NCBI GenBank assembly: GCA_022823225.1
Contig: JAJDXM010000032.1
Location: forward strand, 24,829 to 88,828
Direction of reading: 5' to 3'
DNA from: Gemmatimonadota bacterium
Lineage (GTDB): Bacteria; Gemmatimonadota; Gemmatimonadetes; Longimicrobiales; Gaopeijiaceae
DNA length: 64,000 bases
Below the pieces are notes generated by a model. The model was not told the DNA's origin. It searched no databases and saw only the letters and a program-made list of their open reading frames with translations. The position numbers were made by a program, and so were the translations under genes. Position 1 is the stretch's first letter, and each line of letters starts with the position of its first letter. Of this stretch, positions 9,218 through 18,308 are shown one piece after another.

Positions 9218-10831
9218 ATGGCGAAGCGATACGACGTCATCGTGATCGGCGGAGGCCACAATGGTCTCGTGCACGCCGCCTACCTGGCCCGCGCCGGCCT
9301 CGACGTCTGCGTGCTCGAGGCGCGCCCCCTGGTCGGCGGCGCCACCGTCACCGAGGAGATCCTCCCGGGCTTCAAGTACAGCGTGTTTTCGTATGTGGTC
9401 AGCCTGATGCGGCCGGAGATCATCCGCGAGCTGGACCTTCCCCGCCACGGACTCGCAATCCTGCCGCTCGAAAGCACGCTCACACCGCTGCCGGACGGCG
9501 ACCGCCTCTACCGCGACGCCGACCACTACCGCACCTGGCGCGAAATCGCCCGCTTCTCGATCCGCGACGCCGAGGCGTACGACGACTACGGCCGGTCGCT
9601 CTTCTTCATGGCGCGCGCGGTGAAATACCTGCTGGACATCGTGCCCCCCGATCCCGGCCGAATGGCGCCCGGCGACATACGCGGAATGCTGCGCCTCAGC
9701 CGCCACTTCCTCGGCCTCGAACCCGACCAGCTTCACCTGCTCGTCAAGCTGATGACGATGAGCGCGGCCGACTTCCTGGACGAATGGTTCGAGACCGACG
9801 TGCTGAAGGCGACGCTGTCGGCGAGCGGGATCATCGGCACATTCCTGGGGCCGCGCTCGCCGGGCACCGCGTATGTCCTGCTGCACCACTACATGGGGGA
9901 GATCGACGGCCACTTCCGGGCGTGGGGATTCGCGAAGGGGGGGACGGGGGCCGTCGCGGAGGCGATCGCTACGGCCGCGCGCGAGGCGGGGGCCGAGATC
10001 CGAACGGACGCGGCGGTCGCCCAGGTGCTGGTGAAGAACGGCCGCGCCACGGGCGTTGCCCTGGCCAACGGGGACGAATTGCGCGCGAACGTGGTGTCGT
10101 CGAGCCTCGACCCGCGCCGCACCTTCCTCGATCTGGTCGACGAGAGCGAGCTCCCGGCCGAGGTGGTGGAAGGCGTGCGCAGCTACCGCTTCCGCGGCTC
10201 GTCGGGGAAGGTGAACCTGGCGCTCGACGCGGCCCCCGACTTCAGCTGCATGCCCGGCCACGGCCCGCACCTACGCGGCGCCGTTTCGATCAGCCCCTCG
10301 ATCGACTACCTGGAACGCGCCTACGACGACGCCAAGTACGGCGACTTCTCGCGCGAGCCGTACATCGACATCGTCATCCCCTCGGCGATCGATCCGGCCA
10401 TGGCGCCGCCCGGCAAGCACGTCATGTCGTGTTTCGTGCAGTACGCGCCCTACGAGCTGCGTGAGGGGACCTGGGACGAAAAGCGCGAGGCCTTCGGCGA
10501 CACGGTCATCGACACGCTGGCCCGGTATGTCCCCAACCTGAAGGACATCATCCTGCACCGTCAGGTGGTGACGCCGCTGGACATCGAGCGCACCACGGGT
10601 CTCTCGCAGGGGAACATCTTCCAGGGCGAACTGACGCCGTCGCAGCTCTTCTTCCTGCGGCCGGTGGCGGGGTACGCGAAGTACCGGACGCCGGTGAAGG
10701 GCTACTACCAGTGCGGATCGGGGACGCACCCGGGCGGGGGAATCATGGGGGCGCCGGGGAAGCTGGCGGCCGGGGTGGTGATGGGAGATTTGGGGCGGGG
10801 GCGAGCGGGTCGCCGGAGCGGCGCACGATGA
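9218..10831 (+). CDS. Phytoene-desaturase-like NAD(P)/FAD-dependent oxidoreductase (first of pair)
   Basis: 537 residues. The FAD motif YDVIVIGGGHNGLVHAAYLARAG starts eight residues from the chosen ATG, and the second glycine-rich segment VGGATVTEE follows. The C-terminal GSGTHPGGGIMGAPGKLAA is the family's FAD-closing motif. A TTG at 9209 would add three residues and sits closer to the AGGA ribosome site, so the start is ambiguous by 9 bases. The protein belongs to the large CrtI/PYROXD2-like group, which covers carotenoid desaturases and poorly characterised amine or lipid oxidases. Its placement next to a GcvT protein, and no carotenoid genes, argues against carotenoid synthesis. Confidence 0.85.
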   Translation: MAKRYDVIVIGGGHNGLVHAAYLARAGLDVCVLEARPLVGGATVTEEILPGFKYSVFSYVVSLMRPEIIRELDLPRHGLAILPLESTLTPLPDGDRLYRDADHYRTWREIARFSIRDAEAYDDYGRSLFFMARAVKYLLDIVPPDPGRMAPGDIRGMLRLSRHFLGLEPDQLHLLVKLMTMSAADFLDEWFETDVLKATLSASGIIGTFLGPRSPGTAYVLLHHYMGEIDGHFRAWGFAKGGTGAVAEAIATAAREAGAEIRTDAAVAQVLVKNGRATGVALANGDELRANVVSSSLDPRRTFLDLVDESELPAEVVEGVRSYRFRGSSGKVNLALDAAPDFSCMPGHGPHLRGAVSISPSIDYLERAYDDAKYGDFSREPYIDIVIPSAIDPAMAPPGKHVMSCFVQYAPYELREGTWDEKREAFGDTVIDTLARYVPNLKDIILHRQVVTPLDIERTTGLSQGNIFQGELTPSQLFFLRPVAGYAKYRTPVKGYYQCGSGTHPGGGIMGAPGKLAAGVVMGDLGRGRAGRRSGAR

Positions 10832-12474
10832 CCCGGCACGACGCCGTCATCGTGGGCGCGGGCCACAACGCGCTGGTCACGGCGGCGCTCCTCGCGCGGA
10901 CGGGGCAGCGCGTCCTCGTGCTGGAGCGGCGCGGGGTCATCGGGGGCGCCGCCGCGACCGAAGAGATCTTCCCGGGTTGCCGGGTGAACGTCGCTGCGCA
11001 GGACGCGGGTCTTTTCCGGCGCGACATCGTGGCGGATCTCGGCCTCGCCAGCCACGGTCTTGAGTGGGTGCACCCCCCCGCCGTGGCGACCTCGCTCCTC
11101 GGCGGCGCCGACGCCCTCACGCTGTGGCGCGACCCTGCCCGCACCCGGGACGAGATCGCGCGGCACAGCCGGACAGACGCGGCCCGCTTTCAGGAATGGG
11201 CCGGCTACCTGCGCAAGATGGCCCGCGTGCTGCGGATCGGCCTGGACCACCCCGCCCCACCCCTTCACGACCTCACCGCGCGGGAACGCGTCCGACTGCT
11301 GCGACCCCTGGTGAAAGCGGCCCGGGTCGGCAGGCGCACCGTCGTGGAGCTGCTGCGCGTCCTTCCCCTCCCCGCGCGCGACCTGCTCGACGACTGGTTC
11401 GAGAGCGACGCACTCAAGGGGATGCTGGGAAGCACCGCCCTGCTCGGCGCCAGCCAGGGTCCGAGCGCGATGGGCGGTGCCTTTCGCCTCCTCTATCACG
11501 CCACCGGAAGCGACCCACACGGCTTCCGTTCATCGGCCTTCCTGAAGGGGGGCATTGGGGCGCTGGCCAGGGCGATGGCCGCCGCAGCGCGCGCAAAGGG
11601 GACCGAGATTCGCACCGGCGCCGAAGTGGAGCGCATCGTCGTCGATGACGGTGCCGCAATCGGCGTCGTGCTGGCCGGCGGCGAGGAGATCCCGGCTGGC
11701 TGCGTGGTCTCGGGCGCCGACCCGCGGCGCACCTTCTTCGACCTGGTGGGAGCGCCGCGGCTGGGCCCCGAGTTCAACCGCAAGGTGGCCAACATCCGGA
11801 TGCGTGGAACGACCGCCATCCTGCACCTCATCCTCGACGCCCTCCCACCTCTCTCCGATGCCGCCCGCCGCCTCGCCGGCCACACGCTCGTCGCCCCGAC
11901 CCTGGACTACCTCGAGCGAGCCAGCGACGACGCCAAGTATGGGCGTTTCTCGCCCCGTCCCCACCTCGACATCGTCGTCCCCACGCTCCACGACCCAACC
12001 CTCGCGCCGGCCGGTCGCCACCTCGCCTCCATCCAGATCCGCTACGCGCCCTTCCAGCTTCGGCCCTCCGGAGCCTCGCGCCCGGGCGAAACCGGCCAGC
12101 CTCGGCCGCAGCAGCCGTCGCCCTCCGCACAGGACACCGGCTGGCCCGCCGACACCGCGCGCGACGCCCTCCTCTCCACCACGCTCGCCACCCTCTACGA
12201 CTTCCTCCCGGGCATGCGCGACCGCATCCTCGACCACCGCCTCCTCACGCCGCTCGACCTCGAGACCGAGCTCGGGCTAACCCGCGGCGACGAATACCAC
12301 GGCCAGATGGGCCTCGACCAGCTGCTGTTCATGCGGCCGATCGCGGGTTGGGCCCGCTACCGGACCCCGGTGGAGCGACTCTTCCTGTGCGGTTCCGGCA
12401 CCCATCCCGGCGGCGGGGTCACGGGTGCCCCGGGCCAACTTGCCGCCCGCGAGATCTTGCAGCAACGGATGTAG
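10828..12474 (+). CDS. Phytoene-desaturase-like NAD(P)/FAD-dependent oxidoreductase (second of pair)
   Basis: 548 residues, translationally coupled to its paralogue by an ATGA overlap. FAD motif VIVGAGHNALVTAALLARTG, then VIGGAAATEEIFPG and the C-terminal GSGTHPGGGVTGAPGQLAA mirror the previous gene along their whole length. The main difference is a Pro/Ser/Ala-rich insertion of about 30 residues before the DALLSTTLATLYDF segment. Adjacent unequal copies suggest a duplicated gene that now forms a heteromer or handles related substrates. The last gene of the 6691-12474 run. Function beyond flavin-dependent oxidation is unassigned. Confidence 0.85.
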   Translation: MTRHDAVIVGAGHNALVTAALLARTGQRVLVLERRGVIGGAAATEEIFPGCRVNVAAQDAGLFRRDIVADLGLASHGLEWVHPPAVATSLLGGADALTLWRDPARTRDEIARHSRTDAARFQEWAGYLRKMARVLRIGLDHPAPPLHDLTARERVRLLRPLVKAARVGRRTVVELLRVLPLPARDLLDDWFESDALKGMLGSTALLGASQGPSAMGGAFRLLYHATGSDPHGFRSSAFLKGGIGALARAMAAAARAKGTEIRTGAEVERIVVDDGAAIGVVLAGGEEIPAGCVVSGADPRRTFFDLVGAPRLGPEFNRKVANIRMRGTTAILHLILDALPPLSDAARRLAGHTLVAPTLDYLERASDDAKYGRFSPRPHLDIVVPTLHDPTLAPAGRHLASIQIRYAPFQLRPSGASRPGETGQPRPQQPSPSAQDTGWPADTARDALLSTTLATLYDFLPGMRDRILDHRLLTPLDLETELGLTRGDEYHGQMGLDQLLFMRPIAGWARYRTPVERLFLCGSGTHPGGGVTGAPGQLAAREILQQRM

Positions 12475-12482
12475 TAACGTCA

Positions 12483-12501
12483 ACATTACATTCTGTCATG
12501 T
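12483..12501. promoter_or_regulatory. Recurrent 19-bp dyad, site B (perfect)
   Basis: ACATTACATTCTGTCATGT matches ACATNACANNNTGTNATGT at every defined position. It lies 37 bases upstream of the propeller lipoprotein start at 12539, and a further TACAT half-site follows at 12508-12512. The position suggests an operator overlapping the promoter or leader of the lipoprotein gene. The same dyad is found before four other exported-protein genes in this window. Confidence 0.6.
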
Positions 12502-12538
12502 AGACCATACATTTGGTCCATTGATCGCCGGGAATCCG

Positions 12539-13777
12539 ATGAAGCTGCCGTTCTGCCTGACCAGCGTTGTCCTCGCGACCGTCGCGTGCGCGGACCCGGG
12601 GAACCGAGCGTCCCCCGCCGGAGACTCGACCGCATTGGAACCCGCGGTGCGGGACAGCGCCGATGTCCGAATCATCGAGAATCCACGGCCACCCTCGGGC
12701 TCCAGGCTCGGATGGCGGGTCGGCGCGGAACCGGCGGTTTCGATCGGGCAGCTGGAAGGCGAGGATCCGTATCTGCTGGACCGGGTCCGGGGTGCACTCA
12801 TCATGCCCGATGGCCGGATCGTCGTGGCCAACGGCGGCTCGAATGAGTTGCGGGTGTTCGACGAGCTGGGGCGCCATGTGGCCACCTGGGGAGGCCGCGG
12901 AGAAGGACCGCGCGAGTTCACCATCCTCAGCCAGCTCCATCGCTGGCCCGGGGATTCGTTGCTCGCGCTGTATTCGCGGGGCCGCCGCCTTTCCGTCCTC
13001 GACTCCGCGGGCAACCTCGGCCGCGCCTTCACCCTGAACCGGGGCGAGGCCTTCTACAACGTGGAGGATGTCCTGCCGGGCGGCGCCATCCTCACCATCG
13101 ATCTGGTCGGGCGGTACGAAGTCCCCTACGGATTGACCCGCCTGGAGGACCACTACCGGATCAAGGACGGGGAAGGGGAGGAGCGATCGTCCCTGGGATC
13201 CTTCGCCGGGGAGGAGTGGTTTCATGTATCCACCGGCCAGGGTTCCAGCATGGGCTCCACGATTCCGTTCGGGCACCAGGTGACGGCCCTCGCCTGGGGC
13301 GCCCTGGCCGCCGTGGCCCAGAACGACACCTACGAGATCAGGGCCTTCGACCTCGACGGCACGCTGAAGCGCATTGTCCGCCGGAACCATGATCTCGTCG
13401 TTCCGACTCCCGCGGACGTGGAAGCGCTCATCGAGAGCCGCGCCGCGGAGGTTCCCGAGGCCGAGCGACCGGAGCGACGTGCACAAATGCGCGAGTTCTA
13501 CGGGGACCGGCCCCTGCCCGACAGCTATCCCACCTTTGGCGAAGTCACGTCCGACCTGTTGGACCACCTCTGGGTCCGGGAATACAGCCTTCCCGGCGAA
13601 GAGACGCCCAATCCGACATGGACCGTCTTCGACCCCGCAGGACACGTCCTGGGCTTCATGGAGACGCCCGCCGGGCTGACCATCTTCGAGATCGGCGAGG
13701 ACTACATCCTGGGACTCGCCACGGACGACCTCGGCGTGGAATCCGTGCAGCTGTGGGCGCTTGAGCGGACGGGCTGA
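12539..13777 (+). CDS. 6-bladed beta-propeller lipoprotein
   Basis: A 412-residue protein opening with MKLPFCLTSVVLATVACADP, a lipoprotein signal with Cys in an A-C context. Beyond it come repeated strand units with the propeller hallmark D-x-x-G-R-I-V-V-A-N and the diagnostic GGRGEGPREF loop near residue 120. These proteins are abundant in Gemmatimonadota and Bacteroidota and are usually called NHL/6-bladed beta-propeller; their ligands are mostly unknown. The frame is open further upstream, but the lipoprotein signal fixes the ATG at 12539. The dyad at 12483 lies just upstream, suggesting regulated expression. Confidence 0.85.
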   Translation: MKLPFCLTSVVLATVACADPGNRASPAGDSTALEPAVRDSADVRIIENPRPPSGSRLGWRVGAEPAVSIGQLEGEDPYLLDRVRGALIMPDGRIVVANGGSNELRVFDELGRHVATWGGRGEGPREFTILSQLHRWPGDSLLALYSRGRRLSVLDSAGNLGRAFTLNRGEAFYNVEDVLPGGAILTIDLVGRYEVPYGLTRLEDHYRIKDGEGEERSSLGSFAGEEWFHVSTGQGSSMGSTIPFGHQVTALAWGALAAVAQNDTYEIRAFDLDGTLKRIVRRNHDLVVPTPADVEALIESRAAEVPEAERPERRAQMREFYGDRPLPDSYPTFGEVTSDLLDHLWVREYSLPGEETPNPTWTVFDPAGHVLGFMETPAGLTIFEIGEDYILGLATDDLGVESVQLWALERTG

Positions 13778-13823
13778 GCTGCGATGGGGACATGCCGTCG
13801 ATGAGGGGCGGCCATGCGCCTGG

Positions 13824-13870
13824 TTGACACTCGCGCGGACCATCCCCATATTCTACTATAGTTTTAGTAG
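13824..13870 (+). promoter_or_regulatory. Promoter with 18-bp dyad operator
   Basis: TTGACA at 13824-13829 is followed after 17 bases by CATATT (13847-13852), a plausible -35/-10 pair; TATTCT at 19 bases is an alternative. Immediately downstream, CTACTATAGTTTTAGTAG (13853-13870) is an inverted repeat with 6-bp arms and an inner ACTATAGT palindrome, sitting where transcription would start. The arrangement resembles repressor sites of the BlaI/PadR kind, but the regulator is not in view. The gene served is the propeller lipoprotein at 13968. Confidence 0.45.
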
Positions 13871-13967
13871 TTGACCGCCGATCGTCGGATCCGACGCGCC
13901 GCCCGCCCGTTCACGGCAGTCCGGCCGACAACCTGGTCAGCGGGCGCAGGCCCGCGGGGAGAACGCA

Positions 13968-15158
13968 TTGAAGCGCACGCTCACGTTCCCGAAACCGACC
14001 CTCGCCCTTTCCTGTCTGGTGCTCTGCGCCGCCTGCCTGGGCGAGCGATCGGACCCGGAGGCCACGGGTCGCGCGGAGGCCGCGGACCTGTTCTCCGCGT
14101 GGCCTGGTGACGAGTCGTTCCGGATCGCCGCGGAACCAAGCCTGGTGGTGGGGTCGGACGAGTCCCTCCCGCTGGGCCGGGTCTCCGGAGCGGTTTTCTT
14201 CGGCGACGGGATCGCTATCGCGGATGTCATGTCGCACGAAGTCCTGATCCTGGATGCTGCGGGCCGGCTGCTTTCCCGGCACGGCAGGAAGGGAGAAGGT
14301 CCCGGCGACTACATGAATCTGAACTCGATCGCTCGCCACGCGGACGGACTGGTCACCTCGGACGCATTCCACTTGCGAATAACCCGGCTCGACGCGTCCG
14401 GGAGGTACATTGGGGTGACGAAATTCGAACCGATCCCTTATCAAATGAGCAGGATCGTTGGAGCCTTCGGAAACAGCGTGCTGATCGAAATCTGGGAGAT
14501 GGGATGGCGCGGTGATCGCTTGCCCGCCGGGCCGATGGAGATCCGGCAGCCGGTGACATACAGGATCGTTCGTCTTTCTGACGGGGAGGTCGTCTTCGAG
14601 GGCACCCGTCCCGGTGAAGAGCGGTGGGCGTTGAGGGAGGTTTATAACGACGCTGGCAACTTGGCTAGCAGCTGGGAACCCGTGATCTTCGGACGGACTG
14701 CCGTGTCTGCCGTCACCGATCGCTACGCCTACCTGGCGGACACCGACTCGATCACGATCACGCGCTACGACGAGGCCGGGACCCCCGTGGAAGTCGTCTC
14801 ATTCGAGCAGCCCCGAGAGAGCGCTGAGGCAGACTGGGTGCGGTTCGCCAGCGATACCCTGCGGGCGAACGAGTTCAGATCGGAGCGCCTGCTCGAGGAC
14901 CTGCCGGCCCGCCCCACCCTTCCCGCGTTTTCCGCCATGAAGGGCGGCGCCGACGGCCTACTGTGGATCCGGGAGTACCCTGACCCGTTTCAGGACCAGG
15001 TGGTCTGGGTCGGTTTCAGCGAAGCGTGGGAACGGAAGAAGCGGATCACGATGCCCGTGCGCCTGCACGTTCTGGATATTTCGGAGGACCGGGTACTCGT
15101 CCAGGCAAAGGGCGCCCTTGACGAAACTCTGATCGAGATCTACCCGATCGAGCGCTGA
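13968..15158 (+). CDS. 6-bladed beta-propeller lipoprotein
   Basis: 396 residues, TTG start after a GGGGAGA ribosome site. The signal ends LSCLVLCAACLGE, a clear lipobox. The fold is shown by repeats such as VSGAVFFGDGIAIADVMSHEVLILDAAGRLLSRHG and the family loop GRKGEGPGDY near residue 110. It is similar in plan to the preceding lipoprotein but too divergent to be a recent copy. An 18-bp dyad and promoter lie upstream. Probably an outer-membrane or periplasmic binding or scaffold protein; no catalytic motif is visible. Confidence 0.83.
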   Translation: MKRTLTFPKPTLALSCLVLCAACLGERSDPEATGRAEAADLFSAWPGDESFRIAAEPSLVVGSDESLPLGRVSGAVFFGDGIAIADVMSHEVLILDAAGRLLSRHGRKGEGPGDYMNLNSIARHADGLVTSDAFHLRITRLDASGRYIGVTKFEPIPYQMSRIVGAFGNSVLIEIWEMGWRGDRLPAGPMEIRQPVTYRIVRLSDGEVVFEGTRPGEERWALREVYNDAGNLASSWEPVIFGRTAVSAVTDRYAYLADTDSITITRYDEAGTPVEVVSFEQPRESAEADWVRFASDTLRANEFRSERLLEDLPARPTLPAFSAMKGGADGLLWIREYPDPFQDQVVWVGFSEAWERKKRITMPVRLHVLDISEDRVLVQAKGALDETLIEIYPIER

Positions 15159-15303
15159 TCAGCTACGCGACTGCTGCTCCGCCGGGCCGGCAGGGCCGGG
15201 AAGGGCTGGCCGCGCGCATGGGCGGCCGGCTATGATTGCGGGCCGAGGAATCCGGCCATCCCAGACCGCGAATCCATCCACCCACAGATCCCGAGACATC
15301 CCC

Positions 15304-16470
15304 ATGCCCCCCACCTTCGACATGTCCCTGATCCAGCGCGGCGCGCGCCTCCGCCGCTCTCCCTACTTCGAAGCCACGCTGGCCGCCGGCTGCCAAAGCT
15401 ATACCGTCTACAATCACATGTTCCTGCCCACCCGCTACGACGACCTGCACGCCGAATACGAGAAGCTGCTGAACGGCGTCACGGTGTGGGACGTCAGCGT
15501 CGAGCGGCAGGTGGAGATCACCGGGCCGGACGCCTTCGAATTCACCAACCTGCTCACCCCGCGCGACCTGTCGAAGTGCGCGGTCGGGCAGGGGAAGTAC
15601 GTCCTGATCGGCGCCGCCGACGGGGGCATCGTGAACGACCCGGTCCTGCTCCGGCTGGGCGAGAACCACTTCTGGCTGGCGCTCGCAGACAGCGACGTGC
15701 TGCTGTACGCAAAGGGCGTCGCGCTGAATTCGGGCCTCGACGTCGAGATCCGCGAACCGGATGTGTCGCCGATGCAGGTGCAGGGGCCGAAGTCGAAGGA
15801 AGTCGTCCGCAGACTTTTCGGGAACGACGTCCTGAAGCTGCGCTACTACTGGTTCCTGGAGACGGATCTCGACGGGATACCCGTGGTGGTGACGCGCACC
15901 GGGTGGAGCGGCGAGGTCGGCTACGAGATCTACCTGCGCGACGGCAGCCGCGGGGTCGAGCTCTGGGACCGCGTAATGGAGGCTGGGCGCGACTTGGGGA
16001 TTTCGCCGACCGGCCCGTCGGACATCCGCCGTATCGAGGCGGGGATTCTCAATTACGGGATCGACATGACGCTGGAGAACAACCCGTACGAGGTCGGGCT
16101 GGGGTGGCAGGTGGACCATGACCAGGAAGGCGACTTCATCGGGCGCGCGGCGCTGGCGCGGATCGCGGCGGAGGGGCCGAAGCGGAAGCTGGCCGGTGTC
16201 GAGATCGCGGGCGATGCGCTTGATCTGAACATGACGCGCTGGCCGGTTCGCGGGACGGGACCCGGGCGCGCCGACGGCGATGTGATCGGGTTCGTCACCT
16301 CGGCGGTCCATTCGCCCCGCCTGGGCAGGAACATCGGCTACGCCATGGTGCCCGCCGCCTCGGCCGTGCTGGGGACGCGCCTGAGCGTGACCACGCCCGA
16401 CGGCGAGCGCGACGCCACCGTGGTTCCGCGGCCGTTCGTGGATCCGGACAAGGAGATCCCGAAGTCCTAG
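15304..16470 (+). CDS. DmdA-like GcvT-family demethylase (candidate dimethylsulfoniopropionate demethylase)
   Basis: 388 residues of the folate-dependent methyltransferase family. It differs from the gene at 7954 by features I associate with DmdA: QSYTVYNHMFLPTRY in the N-terminal part, VWDVSVERQVEI, NLLTPRDLSKCAVGQGKYV, IVNDPVLLRLGENHFWLALADSD and EPDVSPMQVQGPKSKEV. DmdA moves a methyl group from DMSP to tetrahydrofolate. Paralogous GcvT proteins acting on other methylated compounds share much of this, so the substrate is tentative. It is followed 31 bases later by a permease, possibly cotranscribed. A DMSP role would suit a marine organism. Confidence 0.62.
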   Translation: MPPTFDMSLIQRGARLRRSPYFEATLAAGCQSYTVYNHMFLPTRYDDLHAEYEKLLNGVTVWDVSVERQVEITGPDAFEFTNLLTPRDLSKCAVGQGKYVLIGAADGGIVNDPVLLRLGENHFWLALADSDVLLYAKGVALNSGLDVEIREPDVSPMQVQGPKSKEVVRRLFGNDVLKLRYYWFLETDLDGIPVVVTRTGWSGEVGYEIYLRDGSRGVELWDRVMEAGRDLGISPTGPSDIRRIEAGILNYGIDMTLENNPYEVGLGWQVDHDQEGDFIGRAALARIAAEGPKRKLAGVEIAGDALDLNMTRWPVRGTGPGRADGDVIGFVTSAVHSPRLGRNIGYAMVPAASAVLGTRLSVTTPDGERDATVVPRPFVDPDKEIPKS

Positions 16471-16501
16471 GCATTCGCACTGACAGGCCAGGAGGCCACC
16501 C

Positions 16502-18247
16502 ATGACAGCCCACAAGACAAGGCAAGGCGACAAGCTCCGCTACGCGGCGGACGAGGTCCCGCCCCGCCCGTTCTCGCTGATCGTCGGCTTGCAGACCGCC
16601 ATCCTGGTCACCGTGCCGGTCGTCGTGGTCACCACCATCGTGGCGCGCGTGGCTGACCAGAGCGACGCGTACCTCCAGTGGGCGATCTTCGCGAGCATGG
16701 TGATCGGGGGGATGCTCACCATCGTTCAGTCCCGGCGGGTGGGCCCGGTCGGTGGCGGGAACCTCACCGTGATGGGGGTTTCCGGTGCCGCCATCGGGGT
16801 CGCGGTTCTCGCCCTGGTCGCGGGCGGGCCACCGCTGCTGGGTGTGCTGGTCGTCGCGTCGGCGCTCTGCCAGCTTGCCTTCGCGGCCAGGCTGGCGCTC
16901 CTCAGGCGCATCATCACGCCGGCGATATCGGGGACCCTGACCGCGCTCGTGGCGGTAACGGTCATCCCGATGGGCTTCGCCATGCTCACGCGGGTACCCG
17001 AAGACGCGCCGGCTGCAGCGGCCCCGACCGTCGCCGCCGTGACCCTTCTGTGCGTTCTGGGCCTGATGCTACGCGGTCCGCGGCTGGTTCGCGCGTGGAC
17101 GCCGGTGATCGGGATCGGTGCGGGCTGCGTCACTGCGGCGCTCTTTGGAATCCTCGACTTCGGACGGGTGGCCGAAGCCCGCTGGATCGGCATCCCGGGG
17201 GTCGCCACATCCGGGCTGGACATGAGCTTCGACGCCGGCTTCTGGCTGCTTCTGCCCGGCTTCCTCTTCGTCACCTTCGTGATCACGGTCAGGCAGGTCA
17301 GCGATTCCGTCCGTATGCAACGGCTATCGTATCGTGAAGACAAGGCCGTCGACTTCCGCAGGGTCCAGGGTTCGGTGGCCGCCTGTGGCGCGGGCACGCT
17401 CCTGTCCGGGTTTGCAGGCGTACTGCCTCCGTGGCCTTACCATGCCGGGATCGCGATGGCGACCGGAATCGGCGTCGCCGCCAGAAGGGTCGGGATCCAT
17501 ATCGGCGCCATCTTCGTCGGCCTCGCCTTTGTGCCCAAGATCGCGGCTCTGGTTCTGTCGATCCCGGCCCCGGTGCTGGGCGCCTACATCGTCGTCATCT
17601 TCGCGCTGGTCTTCGTGCAGGGCATGCGCATCCTCTTCCGCGAGGACATCGAGCGGCCGCTATCGATCGTCGCGGGGCTCGCGTTCTGGATCGGAGTCGG
17701 CATTCAGTTCCAGGCGATCTTCCCAAGCCACCTGGCGACCCCCGCCGGCCGCATGCTGGCAAACGGCCTCACCGCCGGTGGCCTGACCGTCCTGCTCCTG
17801 AGCCTCTTTCTGGAGTTCACCGGACCCCGGCGTCACAGGACCGAGGTGGCGCTGCGTCCGGACAGCCTGCCGGATCTCGACCGGTTCCTGGTGGGATTTG
17901 CCGAACGGTACAAGTGGGGCGAGAAGGCGAAGGACCGTCTGCGCGCGGCTTCCGAAGAGGCGATGCTGAGCCTTCTGCGTCAGGAGGAGGAAGAAGCCAC
18001 GGCCACGGCAGAGGAACGCCGCCTGCGGGTCGTGGCGCGCAACACCCGTCTGGGCGCGCTGCTGGAGTTCACCGCCGGGACCAAGTCCGGCAACCTCGAG
18101 AACGAGATGGTGGTCCTGGGCGCCCGGCCCGATCCCACCAGCGAACGCGACCTGTCACTGGCGCTGCTCCGGCATCATGCCACGTCGGTCCGACACCATC
18201 AGTACCACAACGTTGACATCGTGACGGTGCGGGTGGAGCGCGGATGA
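16502..18247 (+). CDS. NCS2/solute-carrier-23-like permease with C-terminal soluble domain
   Basis: 581 residues. About 12 hydrophobic segments fill residues 25-440, with family-like stretches such as GGGNLTVMGVSG, RLALLRRIITPAISGTL, LLSGFAGVLPPWPYHAGIAMATGIGVAARR and AFVPKIAALVLSIPAPVLGAYIVVIF. This points to the nucleobase/ascorbate transporter fold. Unusually, a soluble tail of about 130 residues follows; FAERYKWGEKAKDRLRAASEEAMLSLL resembles the N-box helix of GHKL/serine-kinase ATP-binding domains, though the glycine boxes are not obvious. The transported solute is unknown. It sits 31 bases after the DmdA-like gene, so it may import that enzyme's substrate, although DMSP is not a known NCS2 cargo. 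Confidence 0.75.
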   Translation: MTAHKTRQGDKLRYAADEVPPRPFSLIVGLQTAILVTVPVVVVTTIVARVADQSDAYLQWAIFASMVIGGMLTIVQSRRVGPVGGGNLTVMGVSGAAIGVAVLALVAGGPPLLGVLVVASALCQLAFAARLALLRRIITPAISGTLTALVAVTVIPMGFAMLTRVPEDAPAAAAPTVAAVTLLCVLGLMLRGPRLVRAWTPVIGIGAGCVTAALFGILDFGRVAEARWIGIPGVATSGLDMSFDAGFWLLLPGFLFVTFVITVRQVSDSVRMQRLSYREDKAVDFRRVQGSVAACGAGTLLSGFAGVLPPWPYHAGIAMATGIGVAARRVGIHIGAIFVGLAFVPKIAALVLSIPAPVLGAYIVVIFALVFVQGMRILFREDIERPLSIVAGLAFWIGVGIQFQAIFPSHLATPAGRMLANGLTAGGLTVLLLSLFLEFTGPRRHRTEVALRPDSLPDLDRFLVGFAERYKWGEKAKDRLRAASEEAMLSLLRQEEEEATATAEERRLRVVARNTRLGALLEFTAGTKSGNLENEMVVLGARPDPTSERDLSLALLRHHATSVRHHQYHNVDIVTVRVERG

Positions 18248-18308
18248 CAGTGGGCTGCGCAGATTTCCACCCGAGTCAGCTGGACCCGACATCGAAAGCG
18301 GTAGAGAC

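Noticed and set aside
9218..12474. Carotenoid biosynthesis pair
   Set aside because: Despite CrtI-like motifs there is no crtB, crtE or cyclase nearby and the neighbours suggest other chemistry.
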